Notes under the pieces: generated by a model | Database searches by the model: none | The model's input: only the letters and a program-made list of their open reading frames with translations | Told to the model about the DNA's origin: nothing | Assembly (NCBI GenBank): GCA_009599575.1 | Contig: VWND01000078.1 | Coordinates: 682,001-746,000 of the forward strand | DNA from: Blumeriella jaapii | Taxonomy: Eukaryota; Ascomycota; Leotiomycetes; Helotiales; Drepanopezizaceae | Direction: 5' to 3' | DNA: 64,000 nt | Made by a program: the position numbers and the translations under genes | Shown: positions 33,847 through 45,550 of the stretch, piece after piece | Numbering within the stretch: position 1 is the stretch's first letter | Layout: every line of letters begins with the position of its first letter

Positions 33847-34115
33847 TGTGACGATCTAATCAGTCGAAGGGCTGGGAGATCAGTCAACTGGTCGCCGTGT
33901 TCATATGATATAAGAAACGAGCCTTTGGTTCTGTAACAAAGATATTCATTTAGAATCAACAACTGCAGAAGGCAGAAGTTGCTAAGAGAAGAAAGCCTTA
34001 TATATATGAATAGTTTCCACAATTGATAGGGAGGCCCATCAGGAGATCAGGAAGCTTGCAGCTATACGTAGTTGCTGGGGTAATACGAGAGGTGGCAACA
34101 GAGTGAATCGTCATA
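33847..34115 (-). repeat. LTR 1 (3' LTR of element C), 269 bp
   Basis: Begins TGTGACGATCTAATCAGTCG and ends TGAATCGTCATA, the mutated form of TCGTCACA. It carries only one copy of the internal 31-bp unit GGAAGCTTGCAGCTATACGT..., where the four other copies carry two. Confidence 0.9.
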
Positions 34116-34899
34116 CTATTTCTTCGTCCGAAAAGCGCGCTTTCGAGCTTTTATTTATTGGTACGTCACTATCCAAATGATCGTACGAGTTCAAACCTTC
34201 GGAATACGCTTTCAGCCAGTCTATAAGTTTTGCAGAAGGACCGGGAAGCTTTTTATGCGCCAAATGAAAGTCGCGCATTTTCAAGGGAGCGTATATAAAA
34301 TCAGACGCGGGGTACTACGTAAGATTTTCATTTAAGCCTATTCAAAAAGCTTTGTATTAAAAGGTTTTCCGCTGTATTCGATAAGCGATTAATTTTTCGA
34401 TTTCGTATTTAAGCTCACCAGTTATATTAATAAATTTAAAAACTGGATTAATCTGTTTTAAAAACGCGTCGTTAGCTGCTTTACGCAGTCGATTAGCGTA
34501 AAAAACTGGGTGTACGTTTATAATACTGGGAAGGTCTAATTTAAAAGCGTTGTCGAAAATTTTGGCTATAATCTTAAAAAGGCCGTTTGTAAAATTGTCG
34601 AGCTTGCGGAAAGGCCGAAAGATCGAAAATGGACGCATATCGAGCCATACGTAGTCGCCAACGTTAAAATCGATCGCGCGGCGAAATTTATTCGCATTTT
34701 TTTTTATTTTATCGTAGGCTTATTAAAAGTGCGATTTAGCGAGGTTCCAAGCGTCGTAATGGCGGCGAGCGTACGCACGAGCTTCGTCTGCGTTTAGCTT
34801 ATGTAAAAGGTTGGGAAAGGGGAAAGTATCGAGCTTTCAGTTTTAATTGGTATAAGAAATATAATCGTATACAATTTCAAAAAGTGAAAGGCCACCTAG
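33847..34899 (-). mobile_element. Element C, 3' portion: chromodomain Ty3/gypsy retrotransposon
   Basis: Consists of the 3' LTR (33847-34115) and 784 nt of the pol 3' end. The minus strand encodes the integrase C-terminus at 34357-34638 (RPFRKLDNFTNGLFKI, INVHPVFYANRLRKAA), then a chromodomain-like tail toward 34116. It stops at CTAG (34896-34899), where element X is inserted. It continues at 59147. The left flank GCTAG (33842-33846) should be its target duplication, testable only beyond the window. Confidence 0.85.
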
Positions 34900-35166
34900 T
34901 GTAAAAGTAGATAGGAAAACCAGACTGATACGGCCATATATCGGTGGGTAAGATAGTCTAAGGAATTCCTAGAAAAGACTGAAAAAAGAAAAAAAAAAAT
35001 AAGTGAAAATATAAATTAAATTGCGTGCTTATAATATTATCTAAAGAAGTGCTTTGCTTTTATATCTGTTGAAGGTAGTTAATGGCAAAGGATCTCGAAG
35101 GAGTTTATACCTCGACCATAACTAAAATTACCAATTTTTATTAATACAAAGTATTACCGTTTTACA
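34900..35166 (-). repeat. 3' LTR of element X, 267 bp
   Basis: Starts TGTAAAAGTAGATAGG and ends ACCGTTTTACA. Aligns along its whole length with 52402-52663, with transitions as nearly all differences (for example GACTGATACGGCCATATATC versus AACTGATACGGCCATATGTC). Confidence 0.9.
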
Positions 35167-35199
35167 TTCTGTTTCAAATAATATACGTAATTGTTTTTA

Positions 35200-38100
35200 A
35201 CTACGACTAAAGAAAAATATAACGCTAATAAATGCAATCTAATCTATTTTATATAATTTAAAAACCAATTAATTAAAAACCGAACTTTTTAGTTTTATAC
35301 TTTTTCGGTTTTTTAATTCGTTTTTGGCCTTTTTGCTATTGGCTTTTGCGGAAAAATAGCGTTTCGCTTATCGTTTGACTTATTTTGTTTATTTTGCTTT
35401 TTTAAAAAATAGCTTAATAAAATGTTAATCGAGGTATCGTTTAGATTTACGAACGTTTTGATAGCTTTTTCGTCGATAATATTATTAAGCGTCGCCGCGA
35501 CGAATATTTTCTACGACTTTTCCGCGTAAATAATAAATTCTAGTTTTTAAACGTGGTTTTACGCTTTGCAAAAAGCGCTAAAAAGTTTTATATTAAAATC
35601 GTAAAAGTAATCGATTAATTCGTTGTAATTAAAACCGATTAACGCTTTTGCTTCGCGTAAAACTGATAAATCGGACTACGATTGTTTACCGACGAATGCT
35701 TTTAAAAAAGCTCCGAAGCTTGTAAAAAAAACTATTTTACGAAATGATTCGAAAATAATCGTTTGCAATCGAAACTATCGAAAATGTTATAATTGCTTTC
35801 GCCGCAATATAAACAATATCAGATTGCTTATCGGATTATCGTTTTCGAAATAGTTTTTATATTTTTGCGCCGTATAATTGTTCGAATAAACCAATATTGC
35901 GCCGTCGTTTTTTTAAGTTCTGAATCTAACGAAAACCTTTTGCTTAGTCGAAAAGCTGACAAAAATTATTTTATTTTTTATTTCGTAGCTTTCGGTTTCG
36001 TAATCCGATAAAATAGCCGAGGCTATTGCTTTAGACGCGCTGAAATACGAAAAAGCTAAGCTTTTTTAAATGGTTTTAATCAGCTTGGCGTCGTAATATA
36101 ATTGCAAATAAGCTTCGATTATTTTCGAATTATATGCGAATATAAGCAGAACGTAATAATCGAAAATGGCGTCGGTAAAGTCTTCGATTTTTTTTTTTTT
36201 TAAAAGTCGGCGATATCGAATTTTATAATTGTAATACGGTCGGAATTAACGAGATTTAAAACGATTAAAACGTTAGGATATGCTACGAAACGGCAGTTTC
36301 CAAAGTTTCGAATAATTAAAACAGCGAAGTAAAAGCCGGGGTGTATTCTGAAAACTTATTAAATAAAATTGTAAAGTATATTAGCAAAAAAAGTTATAAG
36401 CGCTTTTTAAGTTTTAACTAATCGGAAATAATACTTATATATAGCTATTTTTTTTTTTATAAAATGCAGCAGTAGCTTGTTTTTTTCGTTATAAAACCTT
36501 ACGTGATTAACGAATTCGCAGCTTAATTTAAATAAACTTTAAAATATATTTTCGGTCGAAAAGCTAAAAAAGTCGGCTTTTAAAAATACTTATTATTTTT
36601 ATTTTTTTACGTTTTAGTCGAGTTTTATAATCGCGTTAAAAACTTTAAAATCTGTTTTAAAATTTGCGTAGCTTAAATAAGCTTTAGTACGCGCTTAAGT
36701 AATTTTCGCAGTTTTTCGTCGAAATATAAATTAATTATTAAAATTAATTTCGAATACGTCGTAATTCGAATTTTTAATAGCAGCGAATCGATCAGCGAAG
36801 CCGATAACGTTAATTCTTTTTGTAATTAAATCGTAGTACGCCGCGTAACAGCGTACGTGGAAATAGCAAAACTTGCCGTTTTTTTTGGCGTTAACGTTAT
36901 TCGTAAAAACGAAATTGAAAAATCGAAGTTTTTTAACGAAAGAAAATTCGAGTAAAAACGGGTTACCGTTTTTAAAAGTCTTTTTTATTTGCTTTAGCGT
37001 ATTATATTTGCAATTTTCCGAAAAAAGCTTAATTTAATTTTCGTTCGAAGCAAAAAAAAAAAGCTGACGAATTTATTTGGCTTTTATATAAAAGTATCGA
37101 AATAAAATTTTTAAATTATCTCGTCGTCGAAAGCGAAAGTTTTAAACAAAGTAATTTAATTTTATATTTTTTGTATAATTTTTTCCGCGATAATTTCGAT
37201 ATTTTTTTTTAAGTTTTTTCGGTCGAGTCGCGTAATGGTCGAGATTTTAAATACTTTTATTAAAATCTGAAGTATTAGCGGTTCGACGTTTTTAAACGTA
37301 GCAGGCGTTTTTGATATTTGCGTATTTAATTTCGAAAAATCAAATTTAAAATCGTTTAAATTTTTTTCTTTCGGAATGCTAAAATCTTTTAAATTTAATT
37401 TTGTAAAATCGTCGCGTTTTTTATTAATTAGCTTAAAACTTATAGCTCGGCGTCGATTTCCGGCTGTTTTTATTCGCGGTGTTTTTTTTGCTAGCGACGC
37501 GAATAATTTTCTTTTTCGAATAAAAAAAATTTCGAAAATATCGGCGCGCTTTTTTACGTTTTTGTTTTTATTTTTTCCGAAATCGTTTCTACCGGTATAA
37601 TAAGTTTTTTATATTCGAATAAGCGGTTGTTTATTATTACGCTTTTGATTTCGTTTTCGAATTCGTTTTCGATAATTGAAAATAAAAATCGCCGAATTAT
37701 TTTAGCTGCTTTAGAAATATTAATTGCTACCGCGTATATTTTTTCGAATTAAACGAAAATAATATTAGCTTTTTCGTTTTTTTCGTCGTCGTAAATTTAA
37801 AATATCGGAATAACGTCGTTTTTTTCGTTCGATATAAAAATATCGCATTTAGTAATATTTAGTTTTTTGTTTTAAAAAAAAATCAAACTTAAGATTTCGC
37901 AGCCGATTAAAACTTTTTTTAGCGATTATATAACGTCGTCGATTAATTTGCAAACAATTGTAAAAAAGCTTATAAATCTGCGGACTTTTGGATTGTTAGC
38001 TTTTAAAACTTGCGCTTTAAAAATATAAGCGTTTAGTATTCAAATTTCTTTTTTAATAAAAATAATAATTTCGAAAAAGCGAGCGAAATGCCGAAATAAA

Positions 38101-38500
38101 ATAATACCGGTGATTTTGCTAAAAACGTATTTTTAAATATCTTTTTTTCGTTAATTTAGCAAAAAGCGCAATATTCGGTTTGTTATTTTTTTTTTATTAT
38201 TTCGAGCTTTTTTTGCTTCGACGAAAGCTTTTAAAGCGTTATCGTAATTTAATAAAAATTTATCGTAATTAAAACTTTTGCGAACGAATTTAATTTTAAC
38301 AAAGCTTTCGTAATCGAATAAAAATTTGTTAACGTTTTTAGTTATTATATCGAATTGCTTTATAAACGTTTTTACGAAAGCTGCTTATTAATTTGAAATA
38401 GCGGCATTATACGCCTGCTTGAATTCGGAAAGATTGCGTATAATAATTCCGTTTCAAAGTAAATTAAAAATAAGTTTGCTAGATTTAGCAACGTTTTATT
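35200..38500 (-). pseudogene. Unidentified decayed coding region 3' of integrase in element X
   Basis: Minus-strand translation shows long protein-like runs broken by RIP-type stops. One run near 38220-38440 includes NLSEFKQAYNAAI and NKFLFDYESFVKIKFVRKSF. Another at about 37190-37610 includes RRRAISFKLINKKRDDF, DFKFDFSKLNTQISKTPATF and KISTITRLDRKNLKKNIEII. A third near 36840-36900 includes GKFCYFHVRCYAAYYDL. Nothing here matches gag, protease, RT, RNase H or integrase, all of which X has elsewhere in the usual order. It could be an added ORF (env-position or captured host gene), or the remnant of a further nested element. I cannot assign a function. Confidence 0.5.
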
Positions 38501-38529
38501 TAAAAAACGATATAATATCGATAAGTTTA

Positions 38530-39010
38530 TTAATCAGAAAAATGTATTATATTTATTAAAAAATAAATAGGAAAAAGTACGGGAATTGTAAAATATTTGT
38601 ATTTAAAAGCTACGGAAATCCGCATATTGTTTTTTTAATAAATTATAACTGTTCAGATAAACATTCGTTCAAAACAACGAAAAAAGTAAACAGCGTAAAA
38701 AATAGCAAATAATAAAATGCATAAAAAATAGTTTTCGTAAAATGTGCGAGCAATATAAATATATTAAATATACGATTTAAACATATACAAAGCTTTTGTT
38801 CTGGTAAACAAAAAGTACAGTCAAACAAAAAAAAATATAATAAGTGTTCTAAATAATATAGAAAAAGGTTTTAAAAATAAACAGTATATATAAAACAGAA
38901 TAATTAAATTGTATACAAACAAAGCAAAACAAAAACAATAAAAAACAGTATATAATAAAAAAAAAAAATAATAAACAACGAAAATAATAAAACAATTAAT
39001 AAATAATCTT
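38530..39010. other. A-rich noncoding spacer inside element X
   Basis: The plus strand is strongly A-biased (many AAAA/AATAA words) with few T runs between 38640 and 39000, so strand-asymmetric. No coding signal. It separates the integrase end from the unidentified ORF. It may be an old 3' UTR of pol. Confidence 0.5.
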
Positions 39011-39039
39011 ATAAGTATTTTTTTTCTTCTCGGTTATAA

Positions 39040-42000
39040 ATGGAATTACGATTTAAACTGTGGTTTCAGCAGCGGGGTTATCGTTCGGCTATTTCCAAAC
39101 TTTTTCAGAAGATTTTTTTTTTTTAGGAATATAATCGCTTTGATCGGAATCGTCGTCGGATTTGCTAAAATCGGAATCGTTTTTTGATTTAAAATCCAAA
39201 GGATAAATTTGCTGGTTTTTTTTATAAAATCGCTTTAATCGGTTGGCGGCGAACGTTTTTTTCAGTTTTGTTTTATCGAATTCCGTAAGCTTATAATAGC
39301 TTTTATTTAATTCGGCCTTATATACTTCGTAAGATTCGAACCATTTATAATTAAGCTTAATATCGGCCGATTTGTCGATAGCGCGCTAAACGTCGTAAAT
39401 TAAAACCAGATTTTTTTTTTTAATTAACGTTTTTTTTAAAACTTTAATTTTATTCCAGATTTTTTTAGCTGCTTTTTTATATCTTTTTTTTTTTAAAATT
39501 ATTTTTTTTATATTTATATCGCGGTAATTTAATTATTTAAACTTTATTGCTAGTAAATCCGCTTTCGTTTTTATTTTAATTACGTTATAAAGCTTTTATA
39601 CAAATCATTTTGTTTCCAAAAGCAGTCGAGCGTTTTTGCCGTATTAAATAAAAAATAAAATTATTCTAGTAGAAGCGTATATACATATACGTATAATAAA
39701 AAGCATTTCCGAGAATTTCCGCGATCAACGCTTATAATTTTTTCGAATGGCTTTTAAAAAGCCGTCGAAAATATTTTTATAGCTTTGTTTAACGGATTCG
39801 TTGCTTTTCGAATTATAAGCTGAAATTTAAATACGCTAAATGCCGTATTTTTTTATAAAAGTTTCGATAACGCTTTTATTTTCGGATTTATTATCGACGT
39901 TTAATTTATCAAATAAACCGTAGCGATATACAACGTTTTTTTAAAAAAAAATCGTTATAATTTCGAAAGTAACGTTTCGGAAAAGTCGTTTTTCAGGCTA
40001 TTTAAACAAATCGTCGATAGCGAATACGAAACACGTATGCCCGCGATCGATGGTCGGTACGCGTATAACGTCGAAATTGATTTTTTTTAAATTTCAAAAA
40101 ACCACGTCGAATATAATAAGTTTTTTTCTCGGCCAGGCTTTCGTTTTTGGCAAAAAATACAGCTTTTAACGAAAGTTTTGTAATCTTCGAAGCATCTTTT
40201 TTATTAAAAATCGTTTTTGATTCGATAATAAATAATTTTAGCTTTTTTATAAAATATTTTTTCGTAGGCTTTTTTTATAATTTAAAACTTATCGGCTTTA
40301 TTATCTATTATTAAGCGTTTTTAATATATATTGTTTTTTATTTTATACAGCTTTTTATCGGCTAAAATATAATCGAAAGCCTGGTTTTTAAATAATTTGA
40401 ATTAATAGTTTGGCACGTTAAATAATTTAAACAAAATAATTAAATAATATGCAATTAAATAAAAATCTTCGGTTTTGTAATTATCGATCAAAAGTTTATT
40501 TTCGTTGTTAATCGGCTTATTCCGATCGTTTTCGGTTAAATTCATTCGCGGTGCTAGCCGAAATAATAACGCGAATGCTTTTTCGGCCCGAGAATTAATA
40601 TTTTTCATTCGCGATGCCAGCCGAAATAGCAACGCGAATAGTTTTGGCTTTATAAAATCCAAAGCGCAAATAGCGAAATAGCCGATTTCGTTAACGATTT
40701 ATTCGTCGATATTTTATTCGCTTTGTTTAACAAAATCAAATAAATAAAAACGTTTTCGTTTGAAAAAGCCGTCTGCCGTTATATTAGTTGTTTTTTTAAT
40801 ATGTTTAATTTCGAAGTTTATAAATCGCATCCAAGTTATTTAATTAATAACGAACGCTTTTGATAAATCATTGGCTTTTTTATTTAATTAATCGACAAAG
40901 ATTTTTACGTTTATTTCCAAAATAAAATATACGCCGTACAATTCGCTTTTTATTTTTTTTATTGTTTTAAAAGCGCTTCGACATTTCCGTTTAATAATAT
41001 CGTAGCGTATTTCAGCGAAAAATTATAAGCCGCTTTCGAATCGTAAAAAATGCCGTTTTTTGTTTTCGTCGATTTATTGCAATATAATTTCCCAACCGAA
41101 AATACTAGCGTCGATTATTAAAATGATTTCTTTTGCGTCTAAGCTATAATCGATTCGCATAAGCGATAAAACTGATAAAAAATCGTTTTTAAAAACTTTT
41201 ATAGCTTTGCTTTGTTTTTTTTTTTAAACGAAATCGACTTTTTTTTTTATCGTAACGTAAATGAATGCAGCTTTTTAAAAAAAGTTTTTGATTTAATTGC
41301 GGTAGTAAATCATAACGCTAATAAAAGCTTTGGCTTCGGTAATATTTTTATATTTTTTTTATTTGCAAATTTTTTTAATTTTTTTTCGTTAAAAGTGGCG
41401 GCCAGCGCTGTTAATTATATAGCTAACGATATTTATTTCGAATATGCAAAATTTTAATCGAAGGCCTATAATAGCTTTGGCTTTTTCGAAGCAAATTATA
41501 ATTTTATCGATATTTTAAATATGTTTTATTATATAACGTCGAATTTCAGAAAAGATTTTTTTATTATTATAATATAATCTGAGGCTTTTTATTTTAACGT
41601 CGTTAACGTAAAAAACAATATTAAAAATGCAAATTATAAAAACCTTGTATACGATTTTTACGAATTAAGCGACTAAATTAATAGCTTTTATAAATATTTT
41701 CGTTATACGCAATAAACCGATTAGTATTTAAATAGCCGTTATATTTCGAGATCGTGGATTAAATATTAAATAGTCGTAGCCGGAAAACAAATCGAAAAGA
41801 AAAGCGATCGTCAATTCTGCGAATTCGTTCGAAAATTAATCGACGTTAAATAGCACGTTAGCGTTTCGTATCGTTATTTTGTTTATTTCGACGATTGCGA
41901 TAATAAATCTGTAAATGCTTTTTTTTTTTTCGCAACGATAAATTATTTGTTTTTGTATAAACCGTAGTAGAATTCGAGGATCTTTTGCTTAATTCGTTTT

Positions 42001-43070
42001 TTTAGCATTTCGATTATTTTATTTTAAAAGGCTTTAGAGATTAAAAAGGTTTTTTTTTGCTAAGTTTCGTAAAGCACGGTTTTAATATCGATATAGGGCG
42101 TAACGTTAAGGCTAAATTGGCCTATTTCGGTAAAATCGAAGGCTATAGCTTTTTTTCGGTTGCGTAAAATTTCGTATAAGATTTTTTTTTCTTTTAGCAA
42201 GAATTAGATTTTAATTGCTAAATTATCGAATCGTTTTTTTGTAAATCGGCTGCTAGGCGATAAATTGAAAAATCGGCCGGTAATAAATTCTTCGAGTTCG
42301 CTAGTAATTGGTTAAAATAGTCTTGTTGCTTCGTCTTTTTCGAATCAATCGTTTATATTTTCGGAAATATTTTTACCGGATTCGCTAAGATTCACGGATC
42401 GTATTTTATCAGCTTTGCGCTTGTAAAAAATGCTGATATTAATATAAAAAAATAAAGTATATAGGTCGGGTTTGTTTAATACGAAAACGAAATTTTCGGA
42501 ATTTTCATTTTCGAATTAATAGCCAAAAATATTAATATTAGCTAATTTTATTCGCGATGCTATTTCGATTAATAACGTAAGTGCTTTTGGTCGAGTATTT
42601 TCCAAGTTTTGTTATAGCCCAACGTTTGTCTTGAGACCAGAGCCGGCTATTCGTTTTCCGATAAAACGTCGATTAAAAAAACTTTATCGCCGGCGACGGT
42701 AATTTGATTTTGAAAAAACCGGTTTTAATTTTAAAAAAAAACTTTTATCTGGCCGTTTTCGGTGTATTTAAAGCTGACGAAACTTTTTAGAATCTAAAGC
42801 ATTCTAAAAATAATAAAATAAAAGCATTTTTTTATTATTAAAAAATCTTTATAAGTAATAATACTTTTAACGTCGACTTTTATATTTCGTACAATTTCGT
42901 TAAATTCAATCGTATTTTTATTAACGATAATATAAATTATTCGCTTATCGGTGATAATCGGAATACTATTGGTTTCGGCTGTTTTTTAGTTTATATAATT
43001 AATTTCGGCTTTATTATTAAATAAAACGAGGGCGGTCGTACTTTTTTTAAATATAATTTTTATTTTTAGC
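39040..43070 (-). pseudogene. Element X pol: protease, RT, RNase H, integrase (decayed)
   Basis: Minus-strand blocks in order. Protease: EINYINRKTAE-like strand and VRNIKVDVKSIITYKDFLII (~42850-43070), the catalytic Asp position reading as Asn. RT: FDFTEIGQFSLNVTPYIDIK (~42090-42170), then EFYYGLYKNK (~41940). RNase H: IILIIDASIFGWEIILQ and KKRHFLRFESGL (~41000-41160), then LYGVYFILEINVKIFVD. Integrase: VPTIDRGHTCFVFAIDDLF (~40000-40070), KKYGI and ISAYNSKSNES further on. Many stops and shifted frames. Not functional. Confidence 0.8.
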
Positions 43071-44384
43071 GCTTTTATAGCCGTGTAAAAGCAGTTCGTC
43101 GTTTTGATTTTTGGGTTTTTATAGCGAGGGCTAAAAGGCTGACTTTTTTCGAAGATTCCTTTTTATCGGCTAAATTAACTGCGGTATTATAAATTTTTTT
43201 TTAGTCTTTTTCCAATTCAAGATCGTTTTTTTTTCGAATGATTTTAATCTTTTCGTTTCTTTTTAATACAAAGATCTGTTTGTTAATAACTTTATCGAAT
43301 CTTTTTTTTGTGCTAAATAAGTCGCTGAATTTTAATTCAATTTTCTATTTTATAATTTTTTTAATAGCTTCGTCGACGGCTTCGGAGCTAATATATTTGT
43401 CGATTTACTTTTCGCTTCGCATTAGTGGTGGGCGTTTAGAAGCTGATACTTTTTGAATAATTTAAACCGAAGTATCGGTATCGATATCGTTTATATCGTC
43501 GTTAATTTTTTCTATTATAAGCGATCTTTTAATGGTTTTATCGGTTTTTTTTCGAATTTCAAAATTTTTTTTTTTTTCGATTTTAACGTTTTTTTTCATA
43601 CTAATTAATTTAGCGAATAAAACAGAAGCATTTTGCTTTTTTATAATTCGCTGACTTAATTATATAATTATAATATCTGCAGATGCGATATTTGCATTAA
43701 TAATATATATATTTATTTTTTATTTATACATTTGAATTCTACTTATATTTAAAATAAAGGTTTTCTTTTTAATTAATACGCTTTTTAAGATATTTTCTTT
43801 TTTATTAATAAAAATCGTTTTTGCATTTTTTTTGTTTTCTAAGCAGTCGTTTCATTTCGTACCTTTCACTTTTAAGCGAATAATGTTTAATCAGCTTTGA
43901 TTTTCAGCTTTGTTAAAAAGGCCCATTCCTGCTTTTGTCGGTCCGAGGCAGATTGCTTCGTATTTGTTAATATAGCAAATACTATTGTTTATACAGAAAT
44001 TGAATGCTTTGCATTCTAAGCGAATATAAGGTTTTTCGCAATGAATTTCTTTGTATTATAAAACTTATATTTAGAGCTACGAAGTCTGTTTTAATAATTA
44101 CTTTTACTATTTTGGTAATTGCGATTTTGATTTCCGCGTTGGTTTTCTTTTTTCTTTTAATAATCGTTATTGTAATTAATGTTTCGCTGATTTTGATCGT
44201 TAATACGGGGAGGTTGCTATTAGGCAGCTATTATTTTTACGGTGGCTTAACGAAGCTGATTATTTCGCGCATTTTAAAAAAAGTAATTATTGTAAAAGCT
44301 ATTTTAATCGTTTTTATTATCCGAATTAACGTAAAAGAATTTCTTTTGCTATTGCATAAAACTTTTAATTTTGCTTTAAAACTT

Positions 44385-45200
44385 TTAAATTTTAATATCG
44401 GTAAATTTTAACACAAGAGTTTCGATATTCTTATTAAGCTTTTCCAAGCTTATAAGCTTTGCAAAACGATTGAATAATATAATAACTGATTGTTTTTTAG
44501 CGATTTCGGTAATTTTTAATAATTGGGCATATTTCTGTATTAAAGCTTTTACGTTTTTCTTATAGATGAAAAAGAAAGATTTCTTTTGATTTATAATTTC
44601 GATAATACGTTCGCTTTGGTTTTGTTTAAAAACGAATTTTATAAATTTAAAATACTGATCGAAAGTTTTAAAGTTTTGTTTATTAATTTTAAAATGCTTA
44701 ATAGTTTTGTTGCGAATGCTGGTTGAAAGGCCAAATAAAAACAATCTTTTTTGCTCAACTTCGCTTAAAACCTTTTTGTTAACGAAAACGTTAAAAACTT
44801 TCGTATAAATACGATAATAGGTTTTGAATTTTTTGGCTTAGCGAATTATTATAATAAATTGTTTAAAAAAAGTAATAATATCGCGGATTTGCTAGCGGTC
44901 GTGGTTTCGGAATTCCGATTTCAAAGCTTTAATTAACTTGCGCTAATTTCGAGCTTTAATAGCTTTTCATTTATTTATCGATTTAATAATATTTTTAATA
45001 GTTGGATTATAATAGCGAAAGAGTTTATCGAATATTTCAGTTTTAAAAACTCCGAAATCTTTATAGGTTTTTTTATATTTCTCGATAAAATCGGTAACGT
45101 TGGCGCCATTAAATAAAAGTGCATTAAAAAAGCCAAAGAAAGGTATGCGGCCTCGCATAAAAAAACGAAAAGCGTCGTTGTTTATAATATTAATAAAAGT
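44385..45200 (-). pseudogene. Element X gag (decayed)
   Basis: Minus strand 44967-45158 reads PFFGFFNALLFNGANVTDFI then EKYKKTYKDFGV, the F.G.N..DF...Y pattern of gypsy capsid. 44385-44744 continues IRNKTIKHFKINKQNFKTFD. One frame change and stops separate the two runs. Element A is inserted at 45251, just upstream of this gag start. Confidence 0.7.
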
Positions 45201-45251
45201 GTTAATGAAGTTTGAATTAGATAAATAAATATTTTTTGAAATTGCAGGTTG

Positions 45252-45550
45252 TGTGACGATCTAATCAGTCGAAGGGCTGGGAGATCAGTCAACTGGTCGC
45301 CGTGTTTACATGGTATGAGAAACGAGCCTTTGGTTTTGTAATAACAAAAATATTCATTTAAAATCAACAACTGCAAAAGGCAGAGATTGCTAAGAAAAAA
45401 AAGCTTTATATACATAATAGTTTTTACAATTGATGGAGAGACCTACCAGGAAACCAGGAAGCTTGCAGTTATACGTAGTTGCTGGGAAGCTTGCAGTTAT
45501 ACGTAGTTGCTGGGGTAACACGAAAGGTGGCAACAGAATGAATCGTTATA
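45252..45550 (-). repeat. LTR 2 (3' LTR of element A), 299 bp
   Basis: TGTGACGATCTAATC... to ...AATCGTTATA, with two tandem copies of the ~31-bp GGGAAGCTTGCAGTTATACG unit. A purine-rich tract on the minus strand, GGACGGAAGGGTAG (45551-45564), abuts it as expected for a polypurine tract. Confidence 0.92.

Noticed and set aside
44004..44411. 135-codon hydrophobic plus-strand frame that looks like a membrane protein
   Set aside because: Isoleucine/leucine/phenylalanine richness comes from AT-biased DNA; the minus strand here encodes the end of gag.
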